From Closterium sp. Naga37s-1 (lineage: Eukaryota; Streptophyta; Zygnematophyceae; Desmidiales; Closteriaceae), in NCBI GenBank assembly GCA_947471745.1, contig CANJKZ010000010.1:4087001-4151000 (forward strand): a stretch of DNA of 64,000 nucleotides. Direction: 5' to 3'. The translations under genes and the position numbers were made by a program. Of the stretch, positions 45,825 to 57,393 are shown in pieces. The notes beneath the pieces are model-generated. The model made no database searches. It was not told where the DNA came from and was given only the letters and a program-made list of their open reading frames with translations. Numbering within the stretch: the stretch's first letter is position 1; every line of letters begins with the position of its first letter.

Positions 45825-46743
45825 AACAGCAGCGGCGAAAGGAGCTCGTCTTGTTCCTATCTGTCAGGGACGTTTTCAACTACCGCAATTAGCAGCAGCG
45901 CCTCAACTAGAGCAGCAGCAACAGCAGCAGCAGCAGTGGCGCCAGTGGCAGCAATAGAAATGAGGAATAGAAAAGAGCACTGCTTTTTCTCCACTCCCCC
46001 TCTTCCACTCATGTCTCCCCACTACAATGGGCACAACCCCTGTCACAACCAAGTTCGTGTTCCCCTCTATCATCCACTTTTACAATAGCAATCCTCCATA
46101 CCGACCTTACTTCCTCAATAGCTGAGCGCGAGCAGCAGCAGCGTCGTGTCTGTTCCCTCTGCTCCCCATCAGCATCTTTGGGTTGCAGAAGCAACCCATG
46201 GTGCCACAGTTTTCGTGAGGAGCAGGAGAAGTAGTGAAGCTGGCCTTGCATGTCTATCTGCTACCTTGTTTTATGGTGGCTTTTTGGTCCAGAGGCGTTT
46301 CAAATTAAATTTTCTTCTAATATTGTCAATCACCAGCAGTTATGGGGTTGTGCTAATTTGATCCAATCCAATGTCAGTTTCACAATGAGGTAAATTTGGT
46401 TGCAGTCTTGCAATGCGTGGCTAGATGGGTAGAAATTCCAGGCTACCGGACGCTCGTTTACCAATAAAAATAGTCAGGCCTAGGAAATGGAATTAATATG
46501 TGTAAACGTATACCGTATGTATATGCTAGGTTGGTTTACTGTAAGGAAATTTCCTTATCCTTACGCCACATCCTGCTTAGCACGTACTCCACTATTCCCA
46601 CCACACCACTCGCCACACTCACCTCGACCACATTCCCGCCACTACACCCGTTGCAACTCGACCACACGGCTCGGCTGGTAACCCGCGCTCCGGGCCTCCG
46701 CTTCGACAATTTCCGACCTCAGTCCCAACAGGCCCGTCGCGCA
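45825..46743. other. 3' flank of the RETICULATA-RELATED gene with a last-exon echo
   Basis: 45838-45885 repeats the end of the last exon (GGGGCTCGTCTTGTTCC and TCTGACAGGGACGT from 45736-45778) with changes, followed by another CAGCAG run. The rest looks like 3' UTR and intergenic sequence; no gene is seen. Confidence 0.6.
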
Positions 46744-47269
46744 CAGGGCTGATTTTATCAGACTATTTTAGTCTGATTGTCTGAAATCTCAGACTCTTTT
46801 TTTCGCCTTTCCTGAAATTTCAGTATTCCTGTATTCTGAACTCTGAAGGCCTCAGACCTGTTAGTTTTTCAACTCTGAAAATTTCAGAGTGCTTCATTGT
46901 GCGATACTGAGACTCGAGACTACAGGGAGTATGGCCCCTGAATTTGCCGAATTTCAGTCCTCCCCCCTCCCCCTCTCTCGAATTACATTCAATTCCCCCC
47001 CTGCCCCCCTCCCCCCTCCCCCTTCCCCCGCCCCCTCTTACTCCTGCTTCTCGCCAACTCCGCAACGTTTTCCCTAGGCCAAACTCGCTTGACAGATATT
47101 CGCTATTCACCAACTCGGATGCAGTTTTACAAACTTAAAACTTTTCAGACTAATGATTTTTTCAAACCTGACATTTCAGAGTACTCAGAACTTGGGAAAT
47201 GACCCTCAGACTAAACGAAATCTTTTTCTCCCCTGCCTCAGAGTGGGTTTTTTTGAAACGTCAGCCCTG
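46744..47269. mobile_element. Non-autonomous hAT-like element B with 8-bp target duplication
   Basis: The 526-bp element has perfect 9-bp terminal inverted repeats, CAGGGCTGA ... TCAGCCCTG, and is flanked by the 8-bp direct repeat GTCGCGCA (46736-46743 and 47270-47277). This is diagnostic of hAT-type transposition. TCTGA/TCAGA motifs are abundant towards both ends. It shares GGCTGATTTTATCA at the left and GAAACGTC-GCC at the right with element A, but the interior differs. No transposase is encoded. Confidence 0.9.
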
Positions 47270-47545
47270 GTCGCGCATCTCCCACAGTTCATTACCATTA
47301 GCACTGTAGCCTTCGCTATATAATTCTCGCTCATGCCTTCGCTCAATGTATTGTTTGCTTCGATATCTCGTCCGGCACGTCACAGCACGACAGCGTAGCA
47401 CCTCCCAGTCAATGCATGGCATGGAGAGGAACAGGGCCGCACCAAACACGAGCGGGCCCCGCGAAGCCTGTCATCACATCGAATTTGCAGCAACGATCGG
47501 CAACAACGACATCGGCGCACCGATGCCGCTCAGACCACAGCGCCC

Positions 47546-47892
47546 TGTCAGAATCCCAACCGCTAGACCATTGGGATAAAAGGGCTTATTAAGTAGCGGG
47601 TCCGTGCGCCCATAACCCCCCAGGCCAACGTGCCTGTAACCCTTCTCTAGGATCAATCGGGGATCACCAGTGGACCTCTGACACCCCCCTGCACTGGGAT
47701 GCCCGAAGTGCATACACCGGGATTCGAACCCGAGACCTTCGCTCTGACACCATGTCAGAATCCCAACCACTAGACCATTGGGATAAAAGGGCTTATTAAG
47801 TAGCGGGTCCGTGCGCCCATAACCCCCCAGGCCAACGTGCCTGTAACCCTTCTCTAGGATCAATCGGGGATCACCAGTGGACCTCTGACACG
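47546..47892 (-). mobile_element. tRNA-derived SINE-like repeat, partly duplicated
   Basis: Read on the minus strand, it has an RNA polymerase III A box (TGGTCTAGTGG) and, 36 bp on, a perfect B box (GGTTCGAATCC), spaced as in a tRNA. The flanks do not pair as an acceptor stem, so it is not a functional tRNA gene. The body plus A-box head occurs twice (47546-47690 and 47754-47892), separated by the B-box portion. This arrangement fits a SINE dimer or a tandem duplication. No poly(A) tail or target duplication was found. Confidence 0.7.
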
Positions 47893-47928
47893 CCCGCCCT
47901 GCTTCGATCGTAGCCAACGTGGAGGTCC

Positions 47929-48600
47929 GTGGTTCAATCGCGGATCTTCACGATGAACGTCTTCTTCGACGCGAATAATGTCGAGTCGGATGCAGCGAAG
48001 ATACAATACGCTGTTTCGTTGCTACGGGGCCCCGCCATGGATTGGTGGCGAGTCATTGTGACGTCGCCACGTGCCTACGAGCTGCCGTCGCAAGAGGAAG
48101 GGCCCACGGGGCCAGCCGTCACCTGGAGTTCGTTCTGCGAAATCGCCCAATACAGCACGTGGGACGCGTGGTGCGTAGGGCTTCGAGCCGATTGCGGCTT
48201 CTATTTCGGCGCGTCAGAAACTACGCACTTGGCGGCAGACTACACCAGCGATTTTCTCGCACTATGTGAGCAAGTCAGCTACATGCACGAGGCGGGGCGA
48301 GTGGAACATGACGTCGGCGGACTGATCGTACGAAATCATGCTCCACGGGCTTTCGAGCTTCAACGAAATCCTCGCGCTCGTCGAAAAAATCGATATCCTA
48401 CGCCGTCCGAGACCGGGGTCCTACTATGGACATTAACCTTAGGGACCGACCGAGCACACCACTGTATACAGTGTTGCGGCAAGCGCAGCTGCCGCTCCAT
48501 TTAAGGGGTGCTGCTTTGCTTGCAACAGGCCGGGCTATCGCAAGAGCGAATGCCCAGAGGAGCTAAGGCGCCGTGGAGCAGAGCAGGGAGGGAGTCTGGG
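47929..48600 (+). pseudogene. Gypsy gag fragment with degenerate zinc knuckle
   Basis: KIQYAVSLLRGPAMDWWR and TWSSFCEIAQYS are retrotransposon-gag motifs. The N-terminus is missing upstream. Around 48507-48552 a zinc knuckle reads C-X2-C-X4-Y-X4-C: the usual His is Tyr. The frame ends at 48504, before the knuckle. Confidence 0.8.
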
Positions 48601-48792
48601 AGGCAGGGAAACGCTAACAGTCAGTAGAGATCGGGCCCACTACTGACGAGACTCACTGCTCGCCCGCCCGACCCCACCGACCCTCACCGAGTCACAGTAC
48701 CAATTCATGCAATCGATCCGACTCGGCTAAATAAGGAGGGTACAGCGACGGACTGCACAATACTGATTCACGGGAAAACACAAGGGGTAGCA

Positions 48793-49190
48793 GTGAAGAT
48801 TTTTATAGACGGAGGACCAAGCCACAGTTTAGTTAATACCGCAACCTCACGGAAGCTGCAACTGACGCTTAGCCGTTGTTTACCGGACATTGATGCATGC
48901 TTAGTTGACGGCATGCCACTGGCCATACAGGAGAAGGTGGAGAGAGTGAAACTTCGTTGCGGGGAGAACTTCGGGTTTACACAGGAAATGCTCGCGACGA
49001 CACTGGATGGGCACGAAATTTTACTGGGACATTGACTGGACGGCGGGTAGCTGCACCGTGCGAAGTAGTGGTTACTGGATTGAACTACCTCGCTGGCGGT
49101 CACCTAAGTCTTCAACGGTCCACGTCAACGCCATCACGATGAATTGGGCTATCGCCGCTGGAGCTGACATGTACGCAGTGGATATCGCAT
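48793..49190 (+). pseudogene. Gypsy retropepsin-like protease fragment
   Basis: IFIDGGPSHSLVN resembles the D-S/T-G active-site loop, but the Ser/Thr is Gly. EILLGH is followed by a stop at about 49033 where the family has a conserved D-W. The fragment is followed by the CGTAC target site of the copia insertion. Confidence 0.75.
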
Positions 49191-49244
49191 AACAGGAAGA
49201 AGCAGAGCAGCAAAGTGATTTTCAGAAACTGCTAGCAGCCGTAC

Positions 49245-49370
49245 TGTCAAACTTATATGCTATAGTCTGTGTAGGCTGTAGTGGGGTTGACAATATAGGG
49301 TACAACACTTTTAGGTTTTCCTACTTGTACCCACCTGTTTCCTAGTGCATTCATTCCTCGTTCTTTCACA
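49245..49370 (+). repeat. 5' LTR of the 49245 copia element
   Basis: 126 bp, TGTCAAAC...TTTCACA. It matches the right LTR at 125 of 126 positions by eye. Confidence 0.95.
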
Positions 49371-49420
49371 TGGTATAGAGCAGGTTCCCTAGTGGGAACG
49401 TTTCCTAGGGCCCACCGAAA

Positions 49421-49464
<44 letters not shown>

Positions 49465-50287
49465 CCTGCCCGGAGCGCGCTTCGCCCCTGCCCGAGTCGC
49501 GCCCCGTGTGCCTGCCCTCCCGTCGCGTCCCCTGCCCTTAGCGGCCCGTCGCGCTCCCTTACGGCCCCGTAGTGGCCCCTCTCACGGCCCCTCACGGCCC
49601 CTCTCACGGCCCTTCGCGGCCCCCCCTCAGGCCCCTCGCGGCCCCTTCGTGGCCCCTTGCGGCCCCTTCGCGGCCCCGTCGCCGCCCTTCGCGGCCCCGT
49701 CGCCGCCCTTCGCGGCCCCGTCGCCGCCCTTCGAGGCCCCTCGCGGCCCCTTCTCGGCCCCGTCGCCGCCCTTCGCGGCCCCGTCGCCGCCCTTCACGGC
49801 CCCGTCGCCGCCCTTCTTGGCCCCGTCGCCACCCTTCGCGGCCCCTCGCGGTCCCGTCTCGGCCCCGTCGCCGCCCTTCGCGACCCCTTCACGGTCCTTC
49901 GTGGCCCCTTCGCCGCCCTTACCGGCCCCTCCTCGGCTCCTCCGCGAACAGCAGCAGCCGCCGCCAGCAGCAGCCGCCGCCGCCGACAGCAGCAGCCGAC
50001 AGCACCAGAAGCCGCCGACAGCAGCGGCGGCCGCCGACATCAGCAGCCGTCGCCGCCGACAGCCGCAGCCGCCACCGCCGCTACCGTGACCGCCGCCACC
50101 GCCGCTGCCGGGGCCGCAACTGCCGCCGCCGGTGACAGCAGGAGCCGCCGCCACGGTCGCGGCCCTGTCCCTGCCGACGCGCCTCGGCCCTGCCCCACCA
50201 CTTGCGGGCCCCTACCCACCCGCCCTGGTAAGAGCACCGCCGAGCTGCGCCTACTGCTACTGCTACTAGCCTGCTGCTGCTGCTGTC
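49371..50287 (+). repeat. PBS, (TA)n run and GC-rich leader
   Basis: TGGTATAGAGCAGG at 49371 is the primer-binding site. A (TA)n run is at 49426-49456. About 49540-49930 is built from GGCCCCGTCGCCGCCCTTCG units, followed by CAGCAGCCGCCGCC-type repeats up to the gag start codon. Confidence 0.85.
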
Positions 50288-53200
50288 ATGGCTACCCCTA
50301 GCGTTCTCACCTTTGATGCTGAGGGTCGGGCTGTCAACTTTGATGTCTGGGTCGATGATCTGCAGCTTTTCCTGCAGTGCGATAGGAAAGACGGTCTCTC
50401 ACTATTCGATCTCACGTCTGGCGCCTCTCCTGCCCCTACTGCCGATGCTGGCAGCACTGTTCGCTCCCAGTGGGCCACACGCGATGCCGCTGCCCGTCTT
50501 GCTGTGCGCAGTCACTTGCCGTCCACTGAGCGCGCGAACTTTAGTCAGTACAAGAGTGCTAAGACCTTGTACGACGCTGTAGTTGCACGCTACTCTTCCC
50601 CTGCCACTGCTGCCCTTAGCCGCCTCATGCTGCCGTACCTGTTCCCTGACCTCGCCGCCTTTCCCACAGTCGCTGACCTCATTACGCACCTTCGCACTAG
50701 TGACACCCGCTACCGCGCTGCACTTCCTGCTGAGTTCTGCGCCAAGAACCCCCCCCCCCCATGTACATCACCCTCTACTACATAGTCACCCGGCTCCCTG
50801 ACTCCCTTCGCTCGGTCAGGGACCACTTCCTCTCTGTTTGCCCCACCACACTCACCGTTGACCTCCTCGAGGAGCGCCTCCTGGCAGCTGAGAAGAGTAT
50901 AGTCGCTGTAGGAGTCTCTCGTGGTGACCCTCGTACCCCCTTCTTTGAGGGGTGCTCCCCCTCCCCGCTTTTGCCCTCTGTTGCCTCTGCTGCTGCCGTC
51001 GACTTCGTTGGCACCGAGTCGGTCGGCGCTGCGTCTGCCCCTAGCGGGAGACGCCGCACCGGTAAGGGCAAGGGGGGCAAGGGCGCTGGAGGGGGTGGCG
51101 GAGGCGGTGGAGGTGGCGGTGGAGGCGGCGGAGGGAGTGGGGGTGGCGGTGGGAGTGGTGGCGGGGGTGGGGGCTTCGGTGGCGGCGGTGGAGGCGGAGG
51201 CGGCGGCGGCGGTGGCGGTGGGAGCGGAGGAGGAGGCGGTGGCGGCGGTGGCGGAGGTGGCGGTGGCGGAGGTGGAGCTGGTCGGGGTGGCTCTGCGCAG
51301 CGGGGCGGCTTCGGTGGTGGTCAGCGCCAGCAGCAGCAGCGCACTCGTGAGACCCCACCCCCCCAGCAGCTTCGTGAGTGGTACGCTGCGCGTCAGCGGG
51401 GTGGGGGTGCTGGACCTTGTGCCTACGTCCTGCGTACCGGCGACCGCACTGGTGAGCCGTGCGGTGGCCCGCACACCACCCAGCGCTGCTTCGGCCGCCT
51501 GACGGACGCTTGGCGTCTCCAGTTCCCTGACGCCACTGAGATCCCTCGCTGGGGTGAGCTGCTTAGGTCGGGGGTTGCTATCTTTGATCTGGATTATGAT
51601 GCTATTCTTGCTGCCATGTATGTTGTGTCTACTAGTGATGAGGGTGACTGTTACCTGTGTGTTCCGCCTGACCCGGGCATTGAGGTTGCTGCTCTAGGTG
51701 CTGGTGAGGCTGATGCTCTAGGTGCTAGTGCGTCTGCTGCCCCAGGTGCTGGTGAGTCTGCTCTCTCAGGTACCACGTCGGCTCAGGCCTTACACACCTT
51801 CACCCTTGACTCGGGTGCTTCCCGCTCCTTCTTTCGAGACCGCACCACGCTTACGCCGCTTAGTCGGCCAGTCGCGGTCTCCCTGGCGGACCCCTCTGGG
51901 GGTCCTGTCCTTGCCCACTTCTCCACTGTCTTACCGTGTCCGGCGGCCCCCTCTGGCACCCTGTCAGGTCTCTACCTCCCCTCGTTCTCTACGAACTTGG
52001 TGAGTGGTGCTGATCTACAGGATGGGGGGGTTGACCAGTTCACTCCTGCGAGTCAGCGGGTGACCCACTGTATGTGTGCTCGGACGGGCCGACACTTGGC
52101 CACGTTTACCCGTCAGCCGGGGTCGAGCCTGTACACACTGACTACTGAGTCTCCTCCTGTTGTTGAGTCTGGTCAGGTAGCTGCGTCGGGTCAGGTGTTT
52201 GCTGCAGCGTCCAGGTCTGGTCCTGAGTCTGCTCCCTGCTCGTGTCGTCTCCTGTCCCACAAGACTCTCCTCTGGCACCACCGCCTTGGTCACCCCTCCC
52301 TGCCTCGTCTCCGAGGCATGGCCTCCCGTTACCTTGTCTCTGGTCTCCCCCGGTCCCTCCCTCCCCTCCCTCCGGGGCCTGCCCCTACCTGCGTTCCCTG
52401 CGTCGAGGGGCGGCAGCGCGCCGCTCCTCACTCCTCAGAGTTTCCTCCGACAGAGGCTCCGCTGCAGACTCTTCACATGGACGTGTGGGGCCCCGCCCGC
52501 GTCCGTGGCCTGGGTCACGAGCGTTACTTCCTGTTGGTGGTTGACGACTACTCACGTTACACCACGGTTTTCCCCTTGCGCAGCAAGGGTGACGTTACTG
52601 AGGTGTTGATCGACTGGATCCGCGCAGCTCGTCTCCAGCTCAGAGAGAGTTTCGGCTCGGACTTTCCTGTTCTGCGTCTGCACTCTGACAGAGGCGGAGA
52701 GTTTTCCTCTGGTCTTCTGGGAGCCTTGTGTCGTGCACAGGGCATCCGCCAGACGTTCACGCTTCCGGCCTCCCCACAACAAAATGGGATTGCTGAGCGC
52801 CGCATTGGCATGGTCATGGACGTCCCTCGTACGTCCATGATTCATGCGGCTGCTCCCCATTTTCTGTGGCCGTTCGCGGTTCAGTACGCGGCGCATCAGA
52901 TCAACCTTCAGCCCCGAGTCTCCTTGCCGGAGACCTCCCCTACTCTGCGGTGGACGGGGAAGGTTGGCGATGCATCTGCGTTTCGTGTCTGGGGATCTCG
53001 GGCTTTTGTCCGCGACTTGTCTGCGGACAAGCTGTCCCCCCGTGGTGTTCCCTGCGTCTTCCTTGGCTTCCCCCCTGACGCGCCTGGTTGGCAGTTTTAC
53101 CACCCCACCTCGCGCCGTGTTCTGTCCTCCTAGGACGTCACGTTAGACGAGTCGGTTCCTTACTACCGTCTCTTCCCCTACCGCACTGCGCCCCTCCCCC

Positions 53201-56195
53201 CGCCGCCGCTCTTCCTCGCGCCAGGTCCCCCCCCGGTAGACCCCCTTCCCCCTCAGGGTCCTGCCCCCTCAGGTGTGTCTCAGGTAGACGCAGTCGAGCC
53301 TGTCGAGGTAACTGTTGACTCTGGTGCTGCTAGGGGCGCTGAGCCTGCGGGTGCGGGGTCTGGGGGTGCTGAGCCTGGGGGTGCTGAGTCTGGGGGTGCT
53401 GAGTCTGGGGGTGCTGAGCCTGGGGGTGCGGAGCCTGAGGGTGCTGGGCCTGCTCGTGTGGTGTCTGGCGGTACTGGGTCTGGAGGTCCCTCGGGTGCTT
53501 CGTCCCGGCGGGAGCTGCCCTCTCCACAGGAGCTGCGCGAGTGGTTTGCTCGGCGTTGGAGCCGTGCTGCTGGAGCTGGAGGTGCTGTTGGAGCTGGAGG
53601 TTCTGCTGCTACTGAGGGTGTTGGTGCCACGGGTCCCGGAGGTGCTCGTACTGGAGGTGCTGGAGCTGCTGGGCCTGGGGGTGCTCCTTGTGCTGGAGCT
53701 GCTGGCGGTGCTGGAGCTGGCGGTGCTGCTGGAGTAGGTGCTGCTGGAGGTGCTGGAGCTGTGGCTGTTGAGTCTTCCGGTGGTCCGGCTGGAGTTGGAG
53801 CTGCTGGGGGTGTTGGCGCTGGAGGTGCTGCTGGCGCTGGTGCTTCTGAGGGAGCTGGAGTTGGCGGTGCTGCAGCTGGGGGTACTACTGGTGCTGGTGC
53901 TGCCACTGGGGGTGCTGGTGCTGTCCCTGCTGGCTCTGGAGGCACTTCGTTCCGCTCCTTGAGCAGGTTCTTAGTCTCCCGCCTTCTACTGGTCCTGCTC
54001 CTTCCTTAGAGTGTCCGCCGCCTGTCCAGTCTGAGTCGCAGTTCCAGCCCGCCTCCCCGCTGCCTGCTCCTTCTCCCTACACTGGTCCTACTGGAGGTCT
54101 TGCTGAGCGTCGTGAGCCTGCGTCTCGTCCTGCGTCGCCTGTTCGTCCTGCTCGCACTAGTCATCGTGATCCGCGTCCGCGTCCTCCTACGGTCCCAGGC
54201 ACGCACCAGATGGCGCTGCGTCCTTCCACTGCTCCACTGCGTGTCCCTTTGCCGTCTCCTCCAGAGTCCTCTCTTCCTGCTCTTGCTGACCCGGAGTCTG
54301 ACTCCCTCCGTGCTGCCAGTGGTACTGTCACGCGTCTTCTGGCTACTGCTGTCAGTGACCCTTCCTTTGAGTCCACTGCTGCGTCTGCCTTAGTTGCTGA
54401 GCTTGTCGACTTTGCTGCTCGCTGTCGTCTAGACTACGCTGCTAGTCTTGTTGCTGAGTCTGAGTCTGTCTGTCCTCTGTCCGTCGGGGGTGAGTGTGCT
54501 CTTAGCACGGACGTCCTTGAGGACAGGCAGGAGGAGTTCCAGTGTTTTGCTGCTGCTTTGCCTCATCTCGTGTCCATGCTGATTGCCCCTGAGGGAGACC
54601 CGGATGCACCAGACATCCCGACTCCTCGATCGTACGCTGAGGCGATCGAGGGTCCCTACTCCTCACAGTGGCAGTCAGCCATGGACGCAGAGATGGCTTC
54701 CTGGAAGTCCACAGGCACCTACGTCGACGAGGTTCCCCCACCTGGGGCGAACATCGTCAGTGGCATGTGGATTTTCAGGGTGAAGCGGCCGCCGGGTTCT
54801 CCGCCTGTCTTCAAGGCGCGTTACGTGGCTCGAGGCTTCAGTCAGCGGCAGGGAGTTGACTACTTTCAGACCTTCTCTCCCACCCCGAAGATGACCACTC
54901 TTCGGGTGCTGCTGCACATAGCCGCTCAGCGCGACTACGAGCTTCACTCTCTTGACTTCAGCACAACTTTCTTGCAGGGCAGCCTGCACGAGGAGATCTG
55001 GCTGCGCCGCCCACCTGGCTTCACTGGGTCGTTTCCTCCTGGTACCCAGTGGAGCCTCCGGCGGCCAGTCTACGGTCTCCGCCAGGCGCCCCGTGAGTGG
55101 CACGACACACTGAGGACTACACTTGCGGCTCTTGGGTTTGCTCCTTCTACTGCCGACCCGTCGCTGTTTCTACGCACCGACACCTCTTTGCCGCCGTTGT
55201 ACATCCTCGTGTACGTCGACGACTTGGTCTTTGCCACTGCTGACACTGCTGGACTCGCCCACGTGAAGTCCGAGCTGCAGAAGAGACACACGTGTACAGA
55301 CCTGGGTGAACTGCGCAGCTACCTTGGCTTGCAGATCACCCGGGACAGAGCACAGCGCACCATTACCCTGACTCAGTCACACATGGTGCAGCAGGTCCTT
55401 CAGCGCTTCGACTTCACGTACTCCTCGCCTCTGGCCACTCCTCTATCTACTCACCACTCGCTCTCAGCTCTGCCTTCGGATGAGTCCGTAGAGCCGAGTG
55501 GCCCGTACCCAGAGCTTGTTGGCTGCCTCATGTACCTGATGACCTGCACTCGACCTGACCTTGCATACCCTCTTAGCATCTTGGGACGCTATGTTGCTCC
55601 TCGGAGACACCGACCAGAGCACATGGCTGCAGCGAAGAGGGTGTTGCGCTACTTGTGCAGTACGTCGGGCATGGGGCTAGTGCTTGGAGGGCGGCGTTCA
55701 GTGGTCCTCACAGGTCACGCAGACGCTTCTTGGGCTGACGACCAGGCTACGCAGCGGTCGTCACAGGGTTACACCTTCAGCCTTGGTTCCGGCTCTGTTT
55801 CGTGGCGGTCTACCCGCTCGTCTTCTGTTCTCGGCTCCAGCTGTGAGGCTGAGATCTACGCGGGGGCCATGGCTGCACAGGAGGTACGCTGGCTCACCTA
55901 CCTGCTGACTGACCTAGGAGAGCCGCCTCGTTCTCCTCTAGTTCTGTACGTAGACAACAAGGCCATGCTGGCCTTGTGTCGGGAGCACAGACTGGAGCAC
56001 AGAACGAAGCACATTGCTCTTCGCTACTTCCTTGCTCGTGAGCTGCAGCAGCGTGGTCAGCTGCGCCTTGCTTACGTGGCCTCTCAGGCCAACACTGCTG
56101 ATATCTTTACCAAGGCACTTCCGCCTTGTGATCATCAGCGCTTTTGTACGATGCTAGGTCTTGTGCCTACTTGGCCTCACTTGCTCACTTCTTGA
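50288..56195 (+). pseudogene. Copia gag-pol with two frameshifts and one stop
   Basis: The domain order is that of the intact copy at 6710-12754: gag, Gly-rich tract (about 51090-51290), C-X13-C-X3-H-X4-C motif (51418 on), protease DSGAS (near 51810), integrase, linker, RT with YVDD (near 55211) and RNase H. Three lesions block the polyprotein: a C run of 12 instead of 10 at 50749-50760; a CAG-to-TAG stop at 53131-53133; and a frameshift at about 53940-53960 in the linker. The final part (54210-56195) is open and codes linker, RT and RNase H. The intact LTRs but broken frames suggest recent death, or base-calling errors at the homopolymer. Confidence 0.93.
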
Positions 56196-56392
56196 CCTTG
56201 CTTGTACTGTGATCTATCTATACCTGCACTTGCTTGTTTACCTTTCTATATAATCTTGCATGTGAACTGGCCTTGTGGCCTTGAACTTGTGCTCGGAATG
56301 TGTGGTGACGTTGTGATCCACCCTGAGCTTATTGTGCTTTGTTTGACTGGTCTTGTGACCTCTTGTTCTCCCCCACTTTGCCTATGGGGGTG

Positions 56393-56518
56393 TGTCAAAC
56401 TTATATGCTTTAGTCTGTGTAGGCTGTAGTGGGGTTGACAATATAGGGTACAACACTTTTAGGTTTTCCTACTTGTACCCACCTGTTTCCTAGTGCATTC
56501 ATTCCTCGTTCTTTCACA
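56393..56518 (+). repeat. 3' LTR of the 49245 copia element
   Basis: 126 bp. It follows the polypurine tract CCCCACTTTGCCTATGGGGG and is followed by the duplicated target CGTAC. Confidence 0.95.
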
Positions 56519-57393
56519 CGTACCGCCCGAGCTACAGGAATTACTGAAACGGTACCAGGGAATCTTTCCGGACGATTTACCGGAGGGACTACCACCTCAG
56601 CGAGCATACATTCATTGCATAGAATTAGAACCAGGGGCACAACCAACCGTACAACAACAGTTCAGACTGACACAACACGAGCTCGACGAACTGAGGAAGC
56701 TGTTAGATTACCTGTTAGATAAAAAATTCATCCGACCAAGCTTGTCACCGTTCGCCACATCGATACTGTTCACACCGAAAAAAAACGGAGGGTTTCACAT
56801 GTGTATTGACTACTGCGCATTGTATAGGGTAATATTCAAGTCACGATATCCCATCCCTCGCGCCGACAAACTGATAGATCGACTGCGAACAGCACGGGTC
56901 TTTTCGAAAATTGACTTACGGGGAGGTTACCATCAGATTAGGGTCGAACCATCAGACCGCGCCAAGACGCCATTTAGGACTAGCTACGGGTCATTCGAGT
57001 ACACAGTGATGCCATTTGGGCTGACCAACGCACCGGCGACTTTTTGTGTGACTATGAACGACGTTTAGGCCACTTTTAGATAAATGCATGACGATTTACC
57101 TCGACGACATCTTGGTCTACAGTAGCGACAAGCAACAGCACTTAGCGGATTTGGAAGCAGTTTTTAAAATCCTAGACCAGAATCGCCTACTGACCAAGGA
57201 TTCGAAGTGTGAGTTCTTTCAGGTCCGGTTAGAATTTCTGGGGCACGTTATTTCGGAGGTTGAAGTTGAGATTGACCTTAATAAGTTACACGGTAAAAGC
57301 GTGGCGCCCCCCAACCAACATCACGGAACCGCAGAGTTTTTTTATGGTTCGTTAATTACGTCTGTCGGTTCGTCCCCGACATGGCGCGCTTAG
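56519..57393 (+). pseudogene. Gypsy reverse transcriptase, frameshifted
   Basis: Conserved Ty3 RT blocks are present: PYRTA-region LPPQRAYIHCIELEPGAQP, FTPKKNGGFHMCIDY, VFSKIDLRGGYHQIRV, MPFGLTNAPATF, then YLDDILVYSSD (57097 on) after a one-base frameshift near 57066. The catalytic YLDD motif is intact, but the gene cannot be translated through. Confidence 0.9.

Larger units (their letters stand above)
49245..56518 (+). mobile_element. Ty1/copia element, 7274 bp, complete but coding-defective
   Basis: The two 126-bp LTRs (49245-49370, 56393-56518) differ at one position and are flanked by the direct repeat CGTAC (49240-49244, 56519-56523). The PBS, GC-rich leader, gag-pol and polypurine tract are all present. 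Joining the flanks at one CGTAC restores continuity of gypsy coding sequence, so it inserted into that element. It is the closest relative of the element at 4098-14446. Confidence 0.95.

Noticed and set aside
47692-47785. Functional tRNA gene on the minus strand
   Set aside because: A and B boxes are good, but the segments flanking them do not form an acceptor stem, and the unit is part of a larger repeat.
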